This document shows, piece by piece, positions 9,539 through 17,706 of a stretch of DNA of 64,000 bases. This DNA comes from CAVQEG01 sp963711465. GTDB lineage: Bacteria > Bacteroidota > Ignavibacteria > OLB7. Location: NCBI GenBank assembly GCA_963711465.1, contig CAVQEG010000001.1:1054001-1118000 (forward strand), written 5' to 3'. Under the pieces are notes generated by a model that was not told the DNA's origin, made no database searches, and worked only from the letters and a program-made list of their open reading frames with translations. The position numbers were made by a program, and so were the translations under genes. Every line of letters begins with the position of its first letter. Positions within the stretch are counted from its first letter, which is position 1.

Positions 9539-9818
9539 GCGTCACTGGTGGGTCGACTTCGGGCCGTGTCTGCGGTTACCGAGCCGTGTCAGACCTGCTA
9601 CATAGCGGTCACCACTGCTCGGGACCCGTCACACGACGGCCCTGTTCGGGGGGCGGCGAGAGGTAGGTGTCGCCCTGACGCGTGGTCTCCGGCGAAGCCG
9701 GACGGAACAAAATGCGGGTGCCGAAGTCGACCGGTGGGATGAGGTCTCGGATGCTTCGGCTCCCGCTTCTACAGCTCGTATGAGGCAGGGCCGGCGCGAT
9801 CGGGCCAACCCCGGGCAA
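9539..9818. other. Intergenic region between porU and secA
   Basis: 280 bases with no convincing gene. It contains the secA terminator (9704-9766) and a second small hairpin (tccggc-gaa-gccgga near 9689). The porU promoter must lie in the left half, but I could not recognise one. A 69-codon minus frame across it has no family resemblance and cuts through the hairpins. Confidence 0.4.
9704..9766 (-). terminator. Probable secA terminator
   Basis: Inverted repeat with 12 of 13 bases paired (gcgggtgccgaag at 9714-9726 against cttcggctcccgc at 9754-9766) around a 27-base loop. On the minus strand it is followed at once by ATTTTGTT. It begins about 50 bases after the secA stop. The large loop is the weak point. 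Confidence 0.5.
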
Positions 9819-12800
9819 TCAGCGACCGTGGCAGTGCTTGAACTTCTTGCCGCTGCCGCAATAGCACGGATCGTTGCGGCCGATCTTCGGACGCTGGCGG
9901 ACCATCGGCTGCTGCTTCTCCTCGCCGCGATTGGTCTGGCCCTGCGCTGCCTGCCCACCTGCGGCCACGGCTTCGGAGGCGGCACCGGCGATACCGGCCG
10001 CCGTCGCGTGACTGTAGCGCAGCCCTGACGGCTGCGCCCCTCCCTGGGCCGGCAGCGTCTGCCGCGCCGGCCGATCCTGACGCACGCGGGCGTCGGCGCG
10101 CGGCGGCTGCATCTGCGGGAACGTGCGGAAGGAGAGCGACACGACCTCGTTGTTGATCTCGGCGATCAGCGCCTGGAAGAGTGTGTACGCTTCCTTCTTG
10201 TACTCGACCAGCGGATCGAGCTGACCGTAGGCGCGGAGGTGGATGCCGTTCTTCAGCTCATCCATCTCGCGAAGGTGATCCCGCCACTTCATGTCGATCA
10301 CACGCAGCACGGCCCAGCGTTCGAGATTCCCCATGAATTCCGAACCCAGCTGCTCCTCCTTCTTGCCGTAGAATTCCCGCGCCGCGTTCATGATGCGGTC
10401 GTGAATCTCATCACGGCCCATCTCTTCGGCCGTCTCGGTGCTGATCTCCGGATCGATCAACAGTCGATTGCGCATCTCGACGCGAACGTGGTCGATCTCT
10501 TCGGGGAAGTAGAGCTCCAGCTGCTCGTCGACGAGCTCTTCGATGAATTCGAACACCTCTCCGCGCAGCCGTTCACCGTGCAGCGCGTGCGCGCGACGGT
10601 CGTAGATCACCGTCCGCTGGTTGTTCATCACGTCGTCGTATTCCAGCAGGCGCTTGCGAATCGAGAAGTTGTTCTCCTCGACCTTCTTCTGCGCATTGGT
10701 GACCGCCTTGTTGAGCATGCCGCTCTCGAGCACCTCGTCGGAGGCCCCGAGCTTCTCCATCCAGGAGGTCATTTTCTCGCCGCCGAAGAGCCGCATCAGG
10801 TCGTCCTCGAGCGAGATGTAGAACTGCGAGCTGCCGGGATCACCCTGACGACCGGCGCGGCCGCGCAGCTGGCGGTCGATGCGTCGGGACTCGTGGCGTT
10901 CGGTGCCGAGAATGTGGAGTCCGCCATTGTCGCGGACGCCCGGGCCGAGCTTGATGTCGGTACCGCGTCCTGCCATGTTCGTGGCGATGGTCACCGCCCC
11001 CTTCTGACCCGCCATTGCAACGATATCGGCCTCGCGGTGGTGCTGGCGCGCGTTGAGCACCGAGTGCTGAATCTTGCGCAGTCGCAGCATGCGGCTGATC
11101 GTTTCGGACACCTCGACGCTCGTCGTTCCCACGAGCACCGGACGGCCGAACTTCTGCAGACGTTCGACCTCATCGGCAACGGCGTTGTACTTCGAACGCT
11201 TCGTACGGAAGATCAGGTCGTTCATGTCGTCGCGGACCACCGGCCGATGCGTCGGGATGACCACCACGTCGAGCTTGTAGATCTCGTGGAACTCACCTTC
11301 CTCGGTCTCGGCCGTACCGGTCATGCCGGCAAGCTTGCGGTAGAGTCGGAAGTAATTCTGAATGGTGATCGTTGCGAACGTCTGGGTGTCCTCCTGGACC
11401 CTGACGCTCTCCTTCGCCTCGATCGCCTGATGGAGTCCCTCGGAGTAGCGCCGCCCCTCAAGCGTCCGACCGGTAAAGGTGTCGATGATCTTGATCTTGT
11501 CATCGTCGACGAGATACTCGACGTCCTTCTCATAGAGCGTGTAGGCACGCAGCAGCTGCTGGACGGTGTGAATCCGATCGGATCGATCGGAGAACCGCGC
11601 CATGGCTTCGTTGCGCCTCTCCACCTTGTCATCGGTCGGCAGGTCTCCTCCTTCGATATCGCTGAGCTCTGAGGCGAGATCGGGCAGCAGGAACAGTTCG
11701 GGGTCCTCGCCGCCGCGGGTGATCGCGTCGCGTCCCTTGTCGGTAAGATCGATCGAGTGCTGTTTCTCATCGATGGCGAAGTAGAGTTCGTCGTCGATCT
11801 CCTGCATGTGAATTCCCTTGTCGCGCAGGAATTCGAGCTCGGTCTCGTCGAGCAGGCGCTTGTTGGACGCCTCCTGCAGGAGCTTCATCAGACGGCGGTG
11901 CTTCGGCATGCCGCGGTGGGAGCGCAGCAGGTGGACGCCCGCCTGCTTGAGACTCTCCTTGTCGCCCTTCTCGATAAGCTTCTCCGCATCGGCCACCCAC
12001 GCGCTCACCTCGTTGCTTTGCAGCTTGACCAGATGCTCGACACGCGGCTTCATCAGATCGAAATTCTGATCGCTCTCGGTGGCAACCGGACCGGAGATGA
12101 TCAGCGGCGTGCGCGCCTCATCGATGAGCACCGAGTCGACCTCATCGACGATCGCATAGTAATGCGGTCGCTGCACGAGGTCCTCGGGCCGACCGGCCAT
12201 GTTGTCGCGTAGATAATCGAATCCGAATTCGTTGTTCGTGCCGAAGGTGATGTCGCAGTCGTACTGCTTCTTCCGCCCATTGGGCAGCATAGCGCTTTGA
12301 ATGCAGCCGACGGTGAGACCGAGGAATTCGTAGATCGGTCCCATCCATTCCGAATCTCGCCTGGCCAGGTAGTCGTTGACCGTGACCATGTGCACGCCGC
12401 GACCGGGCAGCGCGTTGAGGTAGACCGGCAGCGTGGCGACGAGCGTCTTGCCCTCACCGGTGGCCATCTCGGCGATCTTCCCCTGATGCAGCACGATGCC
12501 GCCGATCAGCTGCACGTCGTAGTGCACCATGTCCCAGCGAATGATCGATCCACCCGCCTCCCATTCCTTTCCGATGTGACGGCGACAGGTTTCCTTGACG
12601 ACGGCAAACGCCTCGGGAAGGATTTCGTCGAGCACCTCCTGCGTCGTCTGGTAGATCGCGTCCTCGGTGGCCGTGATGTCGCCGAGGACGATGTCACGCT
12701 CCTCGGCGTCGAGGTCCTCGCTGAGGCGCTCGCGGAGCTCCACCAGGCGCGCCTCATCTTCGGCCGTGCGCTCGGCGATCCTCGCGCGGAACTCGGCGGT

Positions 12801-12935
12801 CTTGCCCTTGAGCTCCTCGTCGGAGAGCGACTCGTACTGCTCGAAGTACTCGTTGATCTCCTCGACGATCGGGTAGAGCTTCTGGACGTCGCGCTTGCGC
12901 TTCGATCCGACAATCTTCTCTATTAGCTGCAGCAT
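9819..12935 (-). CDS. secA: Protein translocase motor ATPase SecA
   Basis: 1038-residue SecA, the ATPase that drives preproteins through SecYEG. The start ATG at 12933-12935 gives the usual opening MLQLIEKIVGSKRKRDV; longer upstream reading has no family similarity. Walker A is GEGKT at residues 160-164, followed by VNDYLARRDSEWM and the DEVDSVLIDEARTPL helicase motif. NMAGRGTDIKLGPGV and QLRGRAGRQGDPGSS form the second nucleotide domain. The C terminus ends in the zinc-binding SecB-interaction tail DPCYCGSGKKFKHCH. The length (over 1000) fits Bacteroidota-type SecA with extra insertions. It is a single transcription unit with its own promoter at 12998-13026 and terminator near 9714. It supplies the Sec step that precedes type IX export. 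Confidence 0.98.
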   Translation of the reverse strand: MLQLIEKIVGSKRKRDVQKLYPIVEEINEYFEQYESLSDEELKGKTAEFRARIAERTAEDEARLVELRERLSEDLDAEERDIVLGDITATEDAIYQTTQEVLDEILPEAFAVVKETCRRHIGKEWEAGGSIIRWDMVHYDVQLIGGIVLHQGKIAEMATGEGKTLVATLPVYLNALPGRGVHMVTVNDYLARRDSEWMGPIYEFLGLTVGCIQSAMLPNGRKKQYDCDITFGTNNEFGFDYLRDNMAGRPEDLVQRPHYYAIVDEVDSVLIDEARTPLIISGPVATESDQNFDLMKPRVEHLVKLQSNEVSAWVADAEKLIEKGDKESLKQAGVHLLRSHRGMPKHRRLMKLLQEASNKRLLDETELEFLRDKGIHMQEIDDELYFAIDEKQHSIDLTDKGRDAITRGGEDPELFLLPDLASELSDIEGGDLPTDDKVERRNEAMARFSDRSDRIHTVQQLLRAYTLYEKDVEYLVDDDKIKIIDTFTGRTLEGRRYSEGLHQAIEAKESVRVQEDTQTFATITIQNYFRLYRKLAGMTGTAETEEGEFHEIYKLDVVVIPTHRPVVRDDMNDLIFRTKRSKYNAVADEVERLQKFGRPVLVGTTSVEVSETISRMLRLRKIQHSVLNARQHHREADIVAMAGQKGAVTIATNMAGRGTDIKLGPGVRDNGGLHILGTERHESRRIDRQLRGRAGRQGDPGSSQFYISLEDDLMRLFGGEKMTSWMEKLGASDEVLESGMLNKAVTNAQKKVEENNFSIRKRLLEYDDVMNNQRTVIYDRRAHALHGERLRGEVFEFIEELVDEQLELYFPEEIDHVRVEMRNRLLIDPEISTETAEEMGRDEIHDRIMNAAREFYGKKEEQLGSEFMGNLERWAVLRVIDMKWRDHLREMDELKNGIHLRAYGQLDPLVEYKKEAYTLFQALIAEINNEVVSLSFRTFPQMQPPRADARVRQDRPARQTLPAQGGAQPSGLRYSHATAAGIAGAASEAVAAGGQAAQGQTNRGEEKQQPMVRQRPKIGRNDPCYCGSGKKFKHCHGR

Positions 12936-12997
12936 GTACGTGTGTTCGGGACGTAAGGGATGTTGGTAATCGGGACGACCGCCGACCTCAAACCCCG

Positions 12998-13026
12998 AAT
13001 ATACCCAAGGGTCGAGGGCGGTGCAA
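12998..13026 (-). promoter_or_regulatory. Sigma-70-type promoter of secA
   Basis: On the minus strand TTGCAC (13021-13026), a 17-base spacer, then TATATT (12998-13003). This is an almost ideal -35/-10 pair. Transcription would start near 12991, leaving a leader of about 55 bases before the secA ATG. Confidence 0.7.
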
Positions 13027-13272
13027 TCGCCCCAGTGCCCGGCTTCGCGCCTGTTCCGGCCGTTCAACGGCCACCGGCACGTCCGGCTCGGCACCGGGAT
13101 TGTGAACGTTTGTGATCAGGTGGGCTCTGGTGGATCGGTCAGCCGATGCAGTGACGTTCGACTGACACCGCACCGTGCATCGTTGACCTACTATATTAAC
13201 CGGTCTGTTGCGAACGTTCGCCCACGAGCCACGAGCAACGCCCTACGAATACAACCGCACCGTGTTTCCCTC
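13027..13272. other. Divergent secA-recR upstream region
   Basis: Non-coding stretch between the secA promoter and recR. An AT-rich patch with TATATT near 13192 sits about 80 bases before recR and may be its -10 element, but no good -35 box is at the right distance. A perfect 12-base palindrome (gcgaacgttcgc, 13210-13221) lies between that patch and the gene and could bind a dimeric regulator. Confidence 0.35.
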
Positions 13273-13869
13273 ATGCTCTATACATCCGAATCGCTCGAGT
13301 CGGTCATCGAGCACCTCAGCCGAATGCCAACCATCGGACGCAAAACCGCCCAGCGTATCGCGCTGTTCCTCCTCAAACAGCCCCGCGAAGAAGTCGCCTC
13401 CATGGCGCACGCACTGCTGGCCATGAAGGACAACGTCGTGTACTGTTCCTCGTGTCAGAACATCACCGAATCCGATCCCTGCGCCATCTGCAGCTCCGCC
13501 AAACGTGAGCGCGGCCTCATCTGTGTCGTCGAGGAACCCTCGGACGTGCTGGCCGTGGAGAAGACCAACGACTTCAACGGTACCTACCACGTGCTGGGCG
13601 GGGTGATCAATCCGCTCGAAGGCGTCGGTCCCGAGGAACTGAAGGTCCGGGAGCTGCTCGAGCGCGTCGGCAACGGCATCGAGGAGGTCATCCTCGCACT
13701 CAATCCTTCCGTCGAAGGGGAAATGACCACGCTTTACCTGGCGAAAATGCTCCGCCCCCTCGGCGTTCGCGTCACACGTATCGCCCGCGGTATCCCGATC
13801 GGAACGGCCCTCGAGTTCATCGACACCGCCACGATTTCCCGCGCGCTGGAAGGACGGGTGAACGCATGA
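13273..13869 (+). CDS. recR: Recombination mediator RecR
   Basis: 198-residue RecR, which acts with RecO (and RecF) to load RecA onto single-stranded DNA. The ATG at 13273 gives MLYTSESLESVIEHLSRMP. The helix-hairpin-helix region follows (PTIGRKTAQRIALFLLKQP). The zinc finger has four cysteines: CSSC at about residues 58-61 and C..C in DPCAICSSA. The Toprim domain runs ICVVEEPSDVLAVE to LNPSVEGEMTTLYLA, and TRIARGIPIGTALEFID closes it. Length is normal for the family. The stop overlaps the start of the methyltransferase gene by 4 bases. recA itself lies 5.6 kb downstream on the same strand. Confidence 0.97.
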   Translation: MLYTSESLESVIEHLSRMPTIGRKTAQRIALFLLKQPREEVASMAHALLAMKDNVVYCSSCQNITESDPCAICSSAKRERGLICVVEEPSDVLAVEKTNDFNGTYHVLGGVINPLEGVGPEELKVRELLERVGNGIEEVILALNPSVEGEMTTLYLAKMLRPLGVRVTRIARGIPIGTALEFIDTATISRALEGRVNA

Positions 13870-14651
13870 ACCGCAGCGATCATCAGCGACACGACCCGAC
13901 CGACCAGACCGAGTGGTTCGAAGACTGGTTCGACACGGATCTCTATATGGCGCTCTATCGCCATCGGGATCAGGGCGAGGCCGATCGCGTGGTCGACCTC
14001 GTGCTCCGCCAGGTCCCGCTCCCGAACGACAGGCCCGCTGCCGTGCTCGACGTTGCCGCCGGACCCGGTCGACACGCCATCGCGCTGGCCGAACGCGGCT
14101 TTCAGGTCACCGCCGTCGACCTCTCCCCGAGACTGCTGGCCCACGCCGCCGAGGAAGCCGCCGAGGCGGGTGTCGAGCTGCAGCTCGTTCGCTCCGATAT
14201 GCGCCACATCGATTTCGAGATGGAATTCGACCTCGTCGTGCAGCTGTTCACCAGCTTCGGTTACTTCGAATCCCATGACGACGACATGCAGGTGCTCGCC
14301 AACGTCCACACCTCCCTCGTGGCAGACGGGTACTACGTACTCGACCTGATCAATCGCGACCACCTGGTGCAGACGCTCGTCGGTGAGAACACCAGAAGCC
14401 TCGACGGCACCATCGTCATCGAACGCCGCCATATCGACGGCGACCGCGTCGTCAAGGACATCGAGTTCGTCATCGATGGCCACCGCGTGCAGTTCCGCGA
14501 GTCGGTTCGACTCTTTTCACCCGAAGCGATCTCGACGATGCTGCGCGAATCGGGATTCGAACCGGTCCGATGGTTCGGTGATTACCGGGGCGGAGAGTTC
14601 GATCGATTCCACTCTCCCCGGATGCTCGTCATCAGTCGGAGGACGCCATGA
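13866..14651 (+). CDS. Class I SAM-dependent methyltransferase
   Basis: 261 residues with a Rossmann-type methyltransferase core. The SAM-binding glycine motif is VLDVAAGPGRHAIALAERGF (about residues 58-77), followed by the acidic end of strand 2 in VTAVDLSPRLL. Motif III-like LVVQLFTSFGYFESHDDD is next. The C terminus, LFSPEAISTMLRESGFEPV, is the usual small-molecule methyltransferase ending. It overlaps recR upstream and the lipoprotein gene downstream by 4 bases each, so it is translated in a chain with both. The substrate is unknown. The surface-polysaccharide genes further down hint at glycan or lipid modification, but this is inference. Confidence 0.8.
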   Translation: MNRSDHQRHDPTDQTEWFEDWFDTDLYMALYRHRDQGEADRVVDLVLRQVPLPNDRPAAVLDVAAGPGRHAIALAERGFQVTAVDLSPRLLAHAAEEAAEAGVELQLVRSDMRHIDFEMEFDLVVQLFTSFGYFESHDDDMQVLANVHTSLVADGYYVLDLINRDHLVQTLVGENTRSLDGTIVIERRHIDGDRVVKDIEFVIDGHRVQFRESVRLFSPEAISTMLRESGFEPVRWFGDYRGGEFDRFHSPRMLVISRRTP

Positions 14652-15256
14652 TCTCGATCCGATCTGCAGTCCCGTTCGCCCTTGCCGTCCTGCTCGGTTC
14701 CCATCTGGCCGGATGCGGAATCTTCGACACGCGCGAACCGGAAAGCCCGACGAATGCCGGGTCGGAATTCGAGCCTCCAATCACGCCGACGGTCGTCCTG
14801 CGGAACATGGAGAGCGCCATCGCCTACGCCAACGCCAGCGACTACCAGCGCTGCTTCAGCGACTCCTCGCGCGGACTGCCTCCCTTCGTCTTCCAGCCGT
14901 CGGTACAGGGGATTGCCGCCGCCCCCACGGCGTTCGCCGACTGGCACGCCGATGACGAACTGGCGTATATCCAGAACATTTTCGCCGAACTGCAGACCGG
15001 CTCCTCATCGCTGCTGACGCTTACTCCGAATGAAGTAACCGACGCACCGATCGGCGACTCGGTCCAGTATACCGCCGAGTATTCCGTGCAATTCCCGCAC
15101 ACGCGCGAAGGCGCCGAGCACGAGGCGTCCGGCACGCTCCAGTTCACCCTTACGCGATCACCGCAGAACGAGTGGTATATCACGCGGTGGAAGGACATTT
15201 CCGATGGAACCAACACGAGCTGGTCGCTCATCAAAGCGCGCTTCATAGACCGATGA
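14648..15256 (+). CDS. Lipoprotein of unknown function, first of a tandem pair
   Basis: 202-residue lipoprotein. The signal peptide ends at LGSHLAGCGIF, with the lipid Cys at about residue 23. A Pro/Glu/Ser-rich linker then leads to a compact domain (VVLRNMESAIAYANASDYQRCFSD, quoted in part: residues 50-72). It closes with NEWYITRWKDISD, a beta-strand ending with conserved Trp. This resembles the next gene product: both have an aromatic N-terminal helix, then a strand-rich half, then a W-x-I/L-W/R-W ending. That is compatible with an NTF2/SnoaL-like cone fold. Start and stop both overlap neighbours by 4 bases. No function can be assigned. Confidence 0.65.
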   Translation: MISIRSAVPFALAVLLGSHLAGCGIFDTREPESPTNAGSEFEPPITPTVVLRNMESAIAYANASDYQRCFSDSSRGLPPFVFQPSVQGIAAAPTAFADWHADDELAYIQNIFAELQTGSSSLLTLTPNEVTDAPIGDSVQYTAEYSVQFPHTREGAEHEASGTLQFTLTRSPQNEWYITRWKDISDGTNTSWSLIKARFIDR

Positions 15257-15762
15257 CGCTCCGGTTGTCTCTGCTGATAGTTTCGGCGATTCTCCTGACG
15301 GCGTGCACGAATCCGTTTGCGCCCCGCCTGGAGCCATCGCTTGCTCCGTCCGGTTCGGAGATCGGCGACCAGCACACGGTCGAGGGCGTCTTTCAGAACA
15401 TCCGCTACGCATATAATTACCGGGATACGCTGATCTACAGCCAGCTGCTTCACCCGGATTTTCAGTTCCGCTACTACAATCCCGACCGCGCGGCCTACGT
15501 GTCGTTCAATCGCGACACGGAAATGCGCATCACAAACAATCTGTTCCGCGGTGCCTCGCAGATCGAATTGACCTGGAACACCATTCTGCTCGACGAAGGT
15601 GATTCGCTCGAGCGCAACGTTACCCGCAGCTACAACCTCAAGATCACGCTGCAGGCGAACGAACTCTTCCGGATCGATGGCCGTGCCACGCTCAATCTCG
15701 TCCGCAATTCTCCCGGCGACGTATGGCTGATAAAGCTCTGGAGCGACGACTCAAATTTCTGA
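15253..15762 (+). CDS. Lipoprotein of unknown function, second of a tandem pair
   Basis: 169-residue lipoprotein. The ATG at 15253 overlaps the upstream stop (ATGA). The signal peptide MTLRLSLLIVSAILLTAC has its lipid Cys at residue 18. The domain begins VEGVFQNIRYAYNYRDTLIY, then LLHPDFQFRYYNPD, and ends DVWLIKLWSDDSNF. Layout matches the preceding lipoprotein, suggesting an old duplication. The pattern of a helix of Tyr/Asn residues, then Phe-x-Phe, then a Trp-rich last strand is reminiscent of NTF2-like proteins. Its 3' end overlaps the heparinase-like gene by 40 bases in another frame, so both are made from one message. Confidence 0.65.
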   Translation: MTLRLSLLIVSAILLTACTNPFAPRLEPSLAPSGSEIGDQHTVEGVFQNIRYAYNYRDTLIYSQLLHPDFQFRYYNPDRAAYVSFNRDTEMRITNNLFRGASQIELTWNTILLDEGDSLERNVTRSYNLKITLQANELFRIDGRATLNLVRNSPGDVWLIKLWSDDSNF

Positions 15763-17666
15763 TCGCTTCGCTTCGTCGTCACGGCGCCCGTCACGTGTTC
15801 GAGGTGTTTCGACAGGCGCGGATTCGCGCGCGATATCGTGCCGGGGCGCCGCACGAGCCGATTGCCGTCGATGCGTTGATGCACTCCTTTTCGTGGTTCG
15901 ATTCGTCGGATTCGTTTCTCGACGACTACCACCGTTCGATCGCTCCGCGCCTTCCCTTCACCCTCGCCAATCGAAAGGAATTCTTCACCTCACTGCTGAC
16001 CTCGATCGAGGGATACGATCAGCTGCTGCAGCACGCAGAAGCGATCGCCGAGGGTCGGTTCCCGATGCTGGGAATCTGCACCGCCCAGTCCGATGGCGAC
16101 TATGAGTGGCATCGCGACGCCCTCTCCGGTCGCCTCTGGCCGGCCGATCGCTTCGACGCCATCGATTTCATGTCCGGTGCGGGATCGGATGTGAAATACG
16201 TGTGGGAGCTGAACCGGATGTACTGGATCTCCTGGCTCGGCAACGCCTACTGGATCACGAGCAACGGCGCGTGGGCACGTGATTTCACCCGGCTCATCGG
16301 CGACTGGACGGCGTCGAATCCACTCGACGTCGGTGTCAACTGGTCGATGCCGATGGAGGTGGCCATTCGGGCATTCTGGCTCGCGATGGGATATGCCTAC
16401 TTCGCCGGTGCGCCCGGGATTGACGAGCAATGGTGGATCGACTACCTGCGAACCCTGCATGAGCACGGACGGTACCTGGAATGCAACCTCGAGTACTTCT
16501 CCAACCTCACCAACCATTACCTGTCGAATTGCCTCGGCCTGATTGCCGTCGGAACCATGTTCGCCGACACGGCTGATGGCGCTCGGTGGTTTGCCGAGGG
16601 CCGTCGGCGGCTCATAGCTGAACTCGAACACCAGGTGCTGCCCGACGGCGTCCACTACGAACGATCCATTGAATACCATCGACTCGTACTGGAAATGTTC
16701 CTCACTTCAGCGGTGCTCTGCCGCCGTGGCGGTGCACCGCTGCCCGAATGGGCCCTGGCGCGGATCGAGCGGATGGCGGAATTCACCTGCGACTGCATCC
16801 CGCCGCACGGCGACGTCCCGCAATTCGGCGATTCGGATGACGGCGTGCTGTTGCGGATGACACCGACGCAGGATCTGTATGATCACCGCGACACGCTTGC
16901 GCTGGCTGCGAGCCTGTTCGACCGGGCGGACATGGCCGCGGTGGCAGGTCACTACTCGCTGGCGGCGGCAATGCTGCTTGGGGCCGAGGGATTCGAGCGA
17001 TTCCGCGCATTGTCGGGCCGGCCACCGGGCGCGTCAAGACTGTACGCCGACGGCGGATTCGCCGTGCTCCGGAGCACCTCGCTGCACGTGGTCGCCGACG
17101 TCGGGCCGATCGGTCTGCATGGCAACAACGACGTCCTCTCGTTCACGCTGCACGGACCGGCCGGTGCGTACATCGTCGACCCCGGCACGTACTGCTACAC
17201 GAGGGACGCGGCACGCAGGAACGAACTCCGATCGAGTCGCGCCCACAACGGGCCGGTGGTGGACAATCGGGAGGTGGCGGAATTCGACGGACTGTGGCGG
17301 GTGCGCTCCGACAGAACACGACCGCGTGTGACGGAGTTCGCCGACACAACCCTGATGGCGGAGCATCGGGCGTACGGACGCGCGGTGAGCAGACGCTGGG
17401 AGCTCGACGGAGCCGTGCTGCGGGTGACGGACGATGCGGGCAAGTGCACTGTACGATTCACGATACCGGGGGAAGTGACTGTCGTGCGGCGTTCGGATCG
17501 TTCGGTCGAGCTTGCCTGCGGGGCGTCACGACTGCTGATCGAATCGACCCTGGACATCGCGATTCTCGACGGCTGGTATTCGCCTTCCTATGGCGTTGGC
17601 GCACCGGCGACGTGGCTCGAGCTCGCGGGCGAATCGGGGCGCCACCGATTCACGCACCTCGCATGA
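15723..17666 (+). CDS. Heparinase II/III-family polysaccharide lyase-like protein
   Basis: 647 residues. An alpha-toroid N-terminal domain contains LTNHYLSNCLGL (near residue 262) and VHYERSIEYHRLVLEMFL (near 308). The C-terminal beta-sandwich contains LYADGGFAVLRS and HGNNDVLSFTLHGPAGAYI. This is the two-domain layout of heparinase II/III-like lyases. They cut uronic-acid polysaccharides by beta-elimination and often sit in capsule or exopolysaccharide loci. No signal peptide is evident: the protein starts MADKALERRLKFL. It overlaps the second lipoprotein by 40 bases and precedes the flippase gene by 40 bases. A surface-glycan assembly or editing role is likely; catalytic activity is not proven from sequence. 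Confidence 0.85.
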   Translation: MADKALERRLKFLIASLRRHGARHVFEVFRQARIRARYRAGAPHEPIAVDALMHSFSWFDSSDSFLDDYHRSIAPRLPFTLANRKEFFTSLLTSIEGYDQLLQHAEAIAEGRFPMLGICTAQSDGDYEWHRDALSGRLWPADRFDAIDFMSGAGSDVKYVWELNRMYWISWLGNAYWITSNGAWARDFTRLIGDWTASNPLDVGVNWSMPMEVAIRAFWLAMGYAYFAGAPGIDEQWWIDYLRTLHEHGRYLECNLEYFSNLTNHYLSNCLGLIAVGTMFADTADGARWFAEGRRRLIAELEHQVLPDGVHYERSIEYHRLVLEMFLTSAVLCRRGGAPLPEWALARIERMAEFTCDCIPPHGDVPQFGDSDDGVLLRMTPTQDLYDHRDTLALAASLFDRADMAAVAGHYSLAAAMLLGAEGFERFRALSGRPPGASRLYADGGFAVLRSTSLHVVADVGPIGLHGNNDVLSFTLHGPAGAYIVDPGTYCYTRDAARRNELRSSRAHNGPVVDNREVAEFDGLWRVRSDRTRPRVTEFADTTLMAEHRAYGRAVSRRWELDGAVLRVTDDAGKCTVRFTIPGEVTVVRRSDRSVELACGASRLLIESTLDIAILDGWYSPSYGVGAPATWLELAGESGRHRFTHLA

Positions 17667-17706
17667 ACGCCGCGACGTATCTTCGTGGTTTGCTGATTCG
17701 AACTCT

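Noticed and set aside
9714..9766. tRNA-like fold
   Set aside because: Arms pair well but there is no T-loop GGTTCGAnTCC, no anticodon stem and the stem is 13 bases, so a terminator is the better reading.
9609..9818. 69-codon minus frame directly behind secA
   Set aside because: It overlaps the terminator hairpin and has no ribosome site or family match.
10239..11672. Long plus-strand frame (477 codons) opposite secA
   Set aside because: Antisense shadow of the well-conserved SecA coding frame; no family resemblance and low-complexity Leu/Val/His composition.
13210..13221. LexA box upstream of recR
   Set aside because: The palindrome gcgaacgttcgc lacks the four-base spacer of the GAAC-N4-GTTC type, and recA has no matching site.
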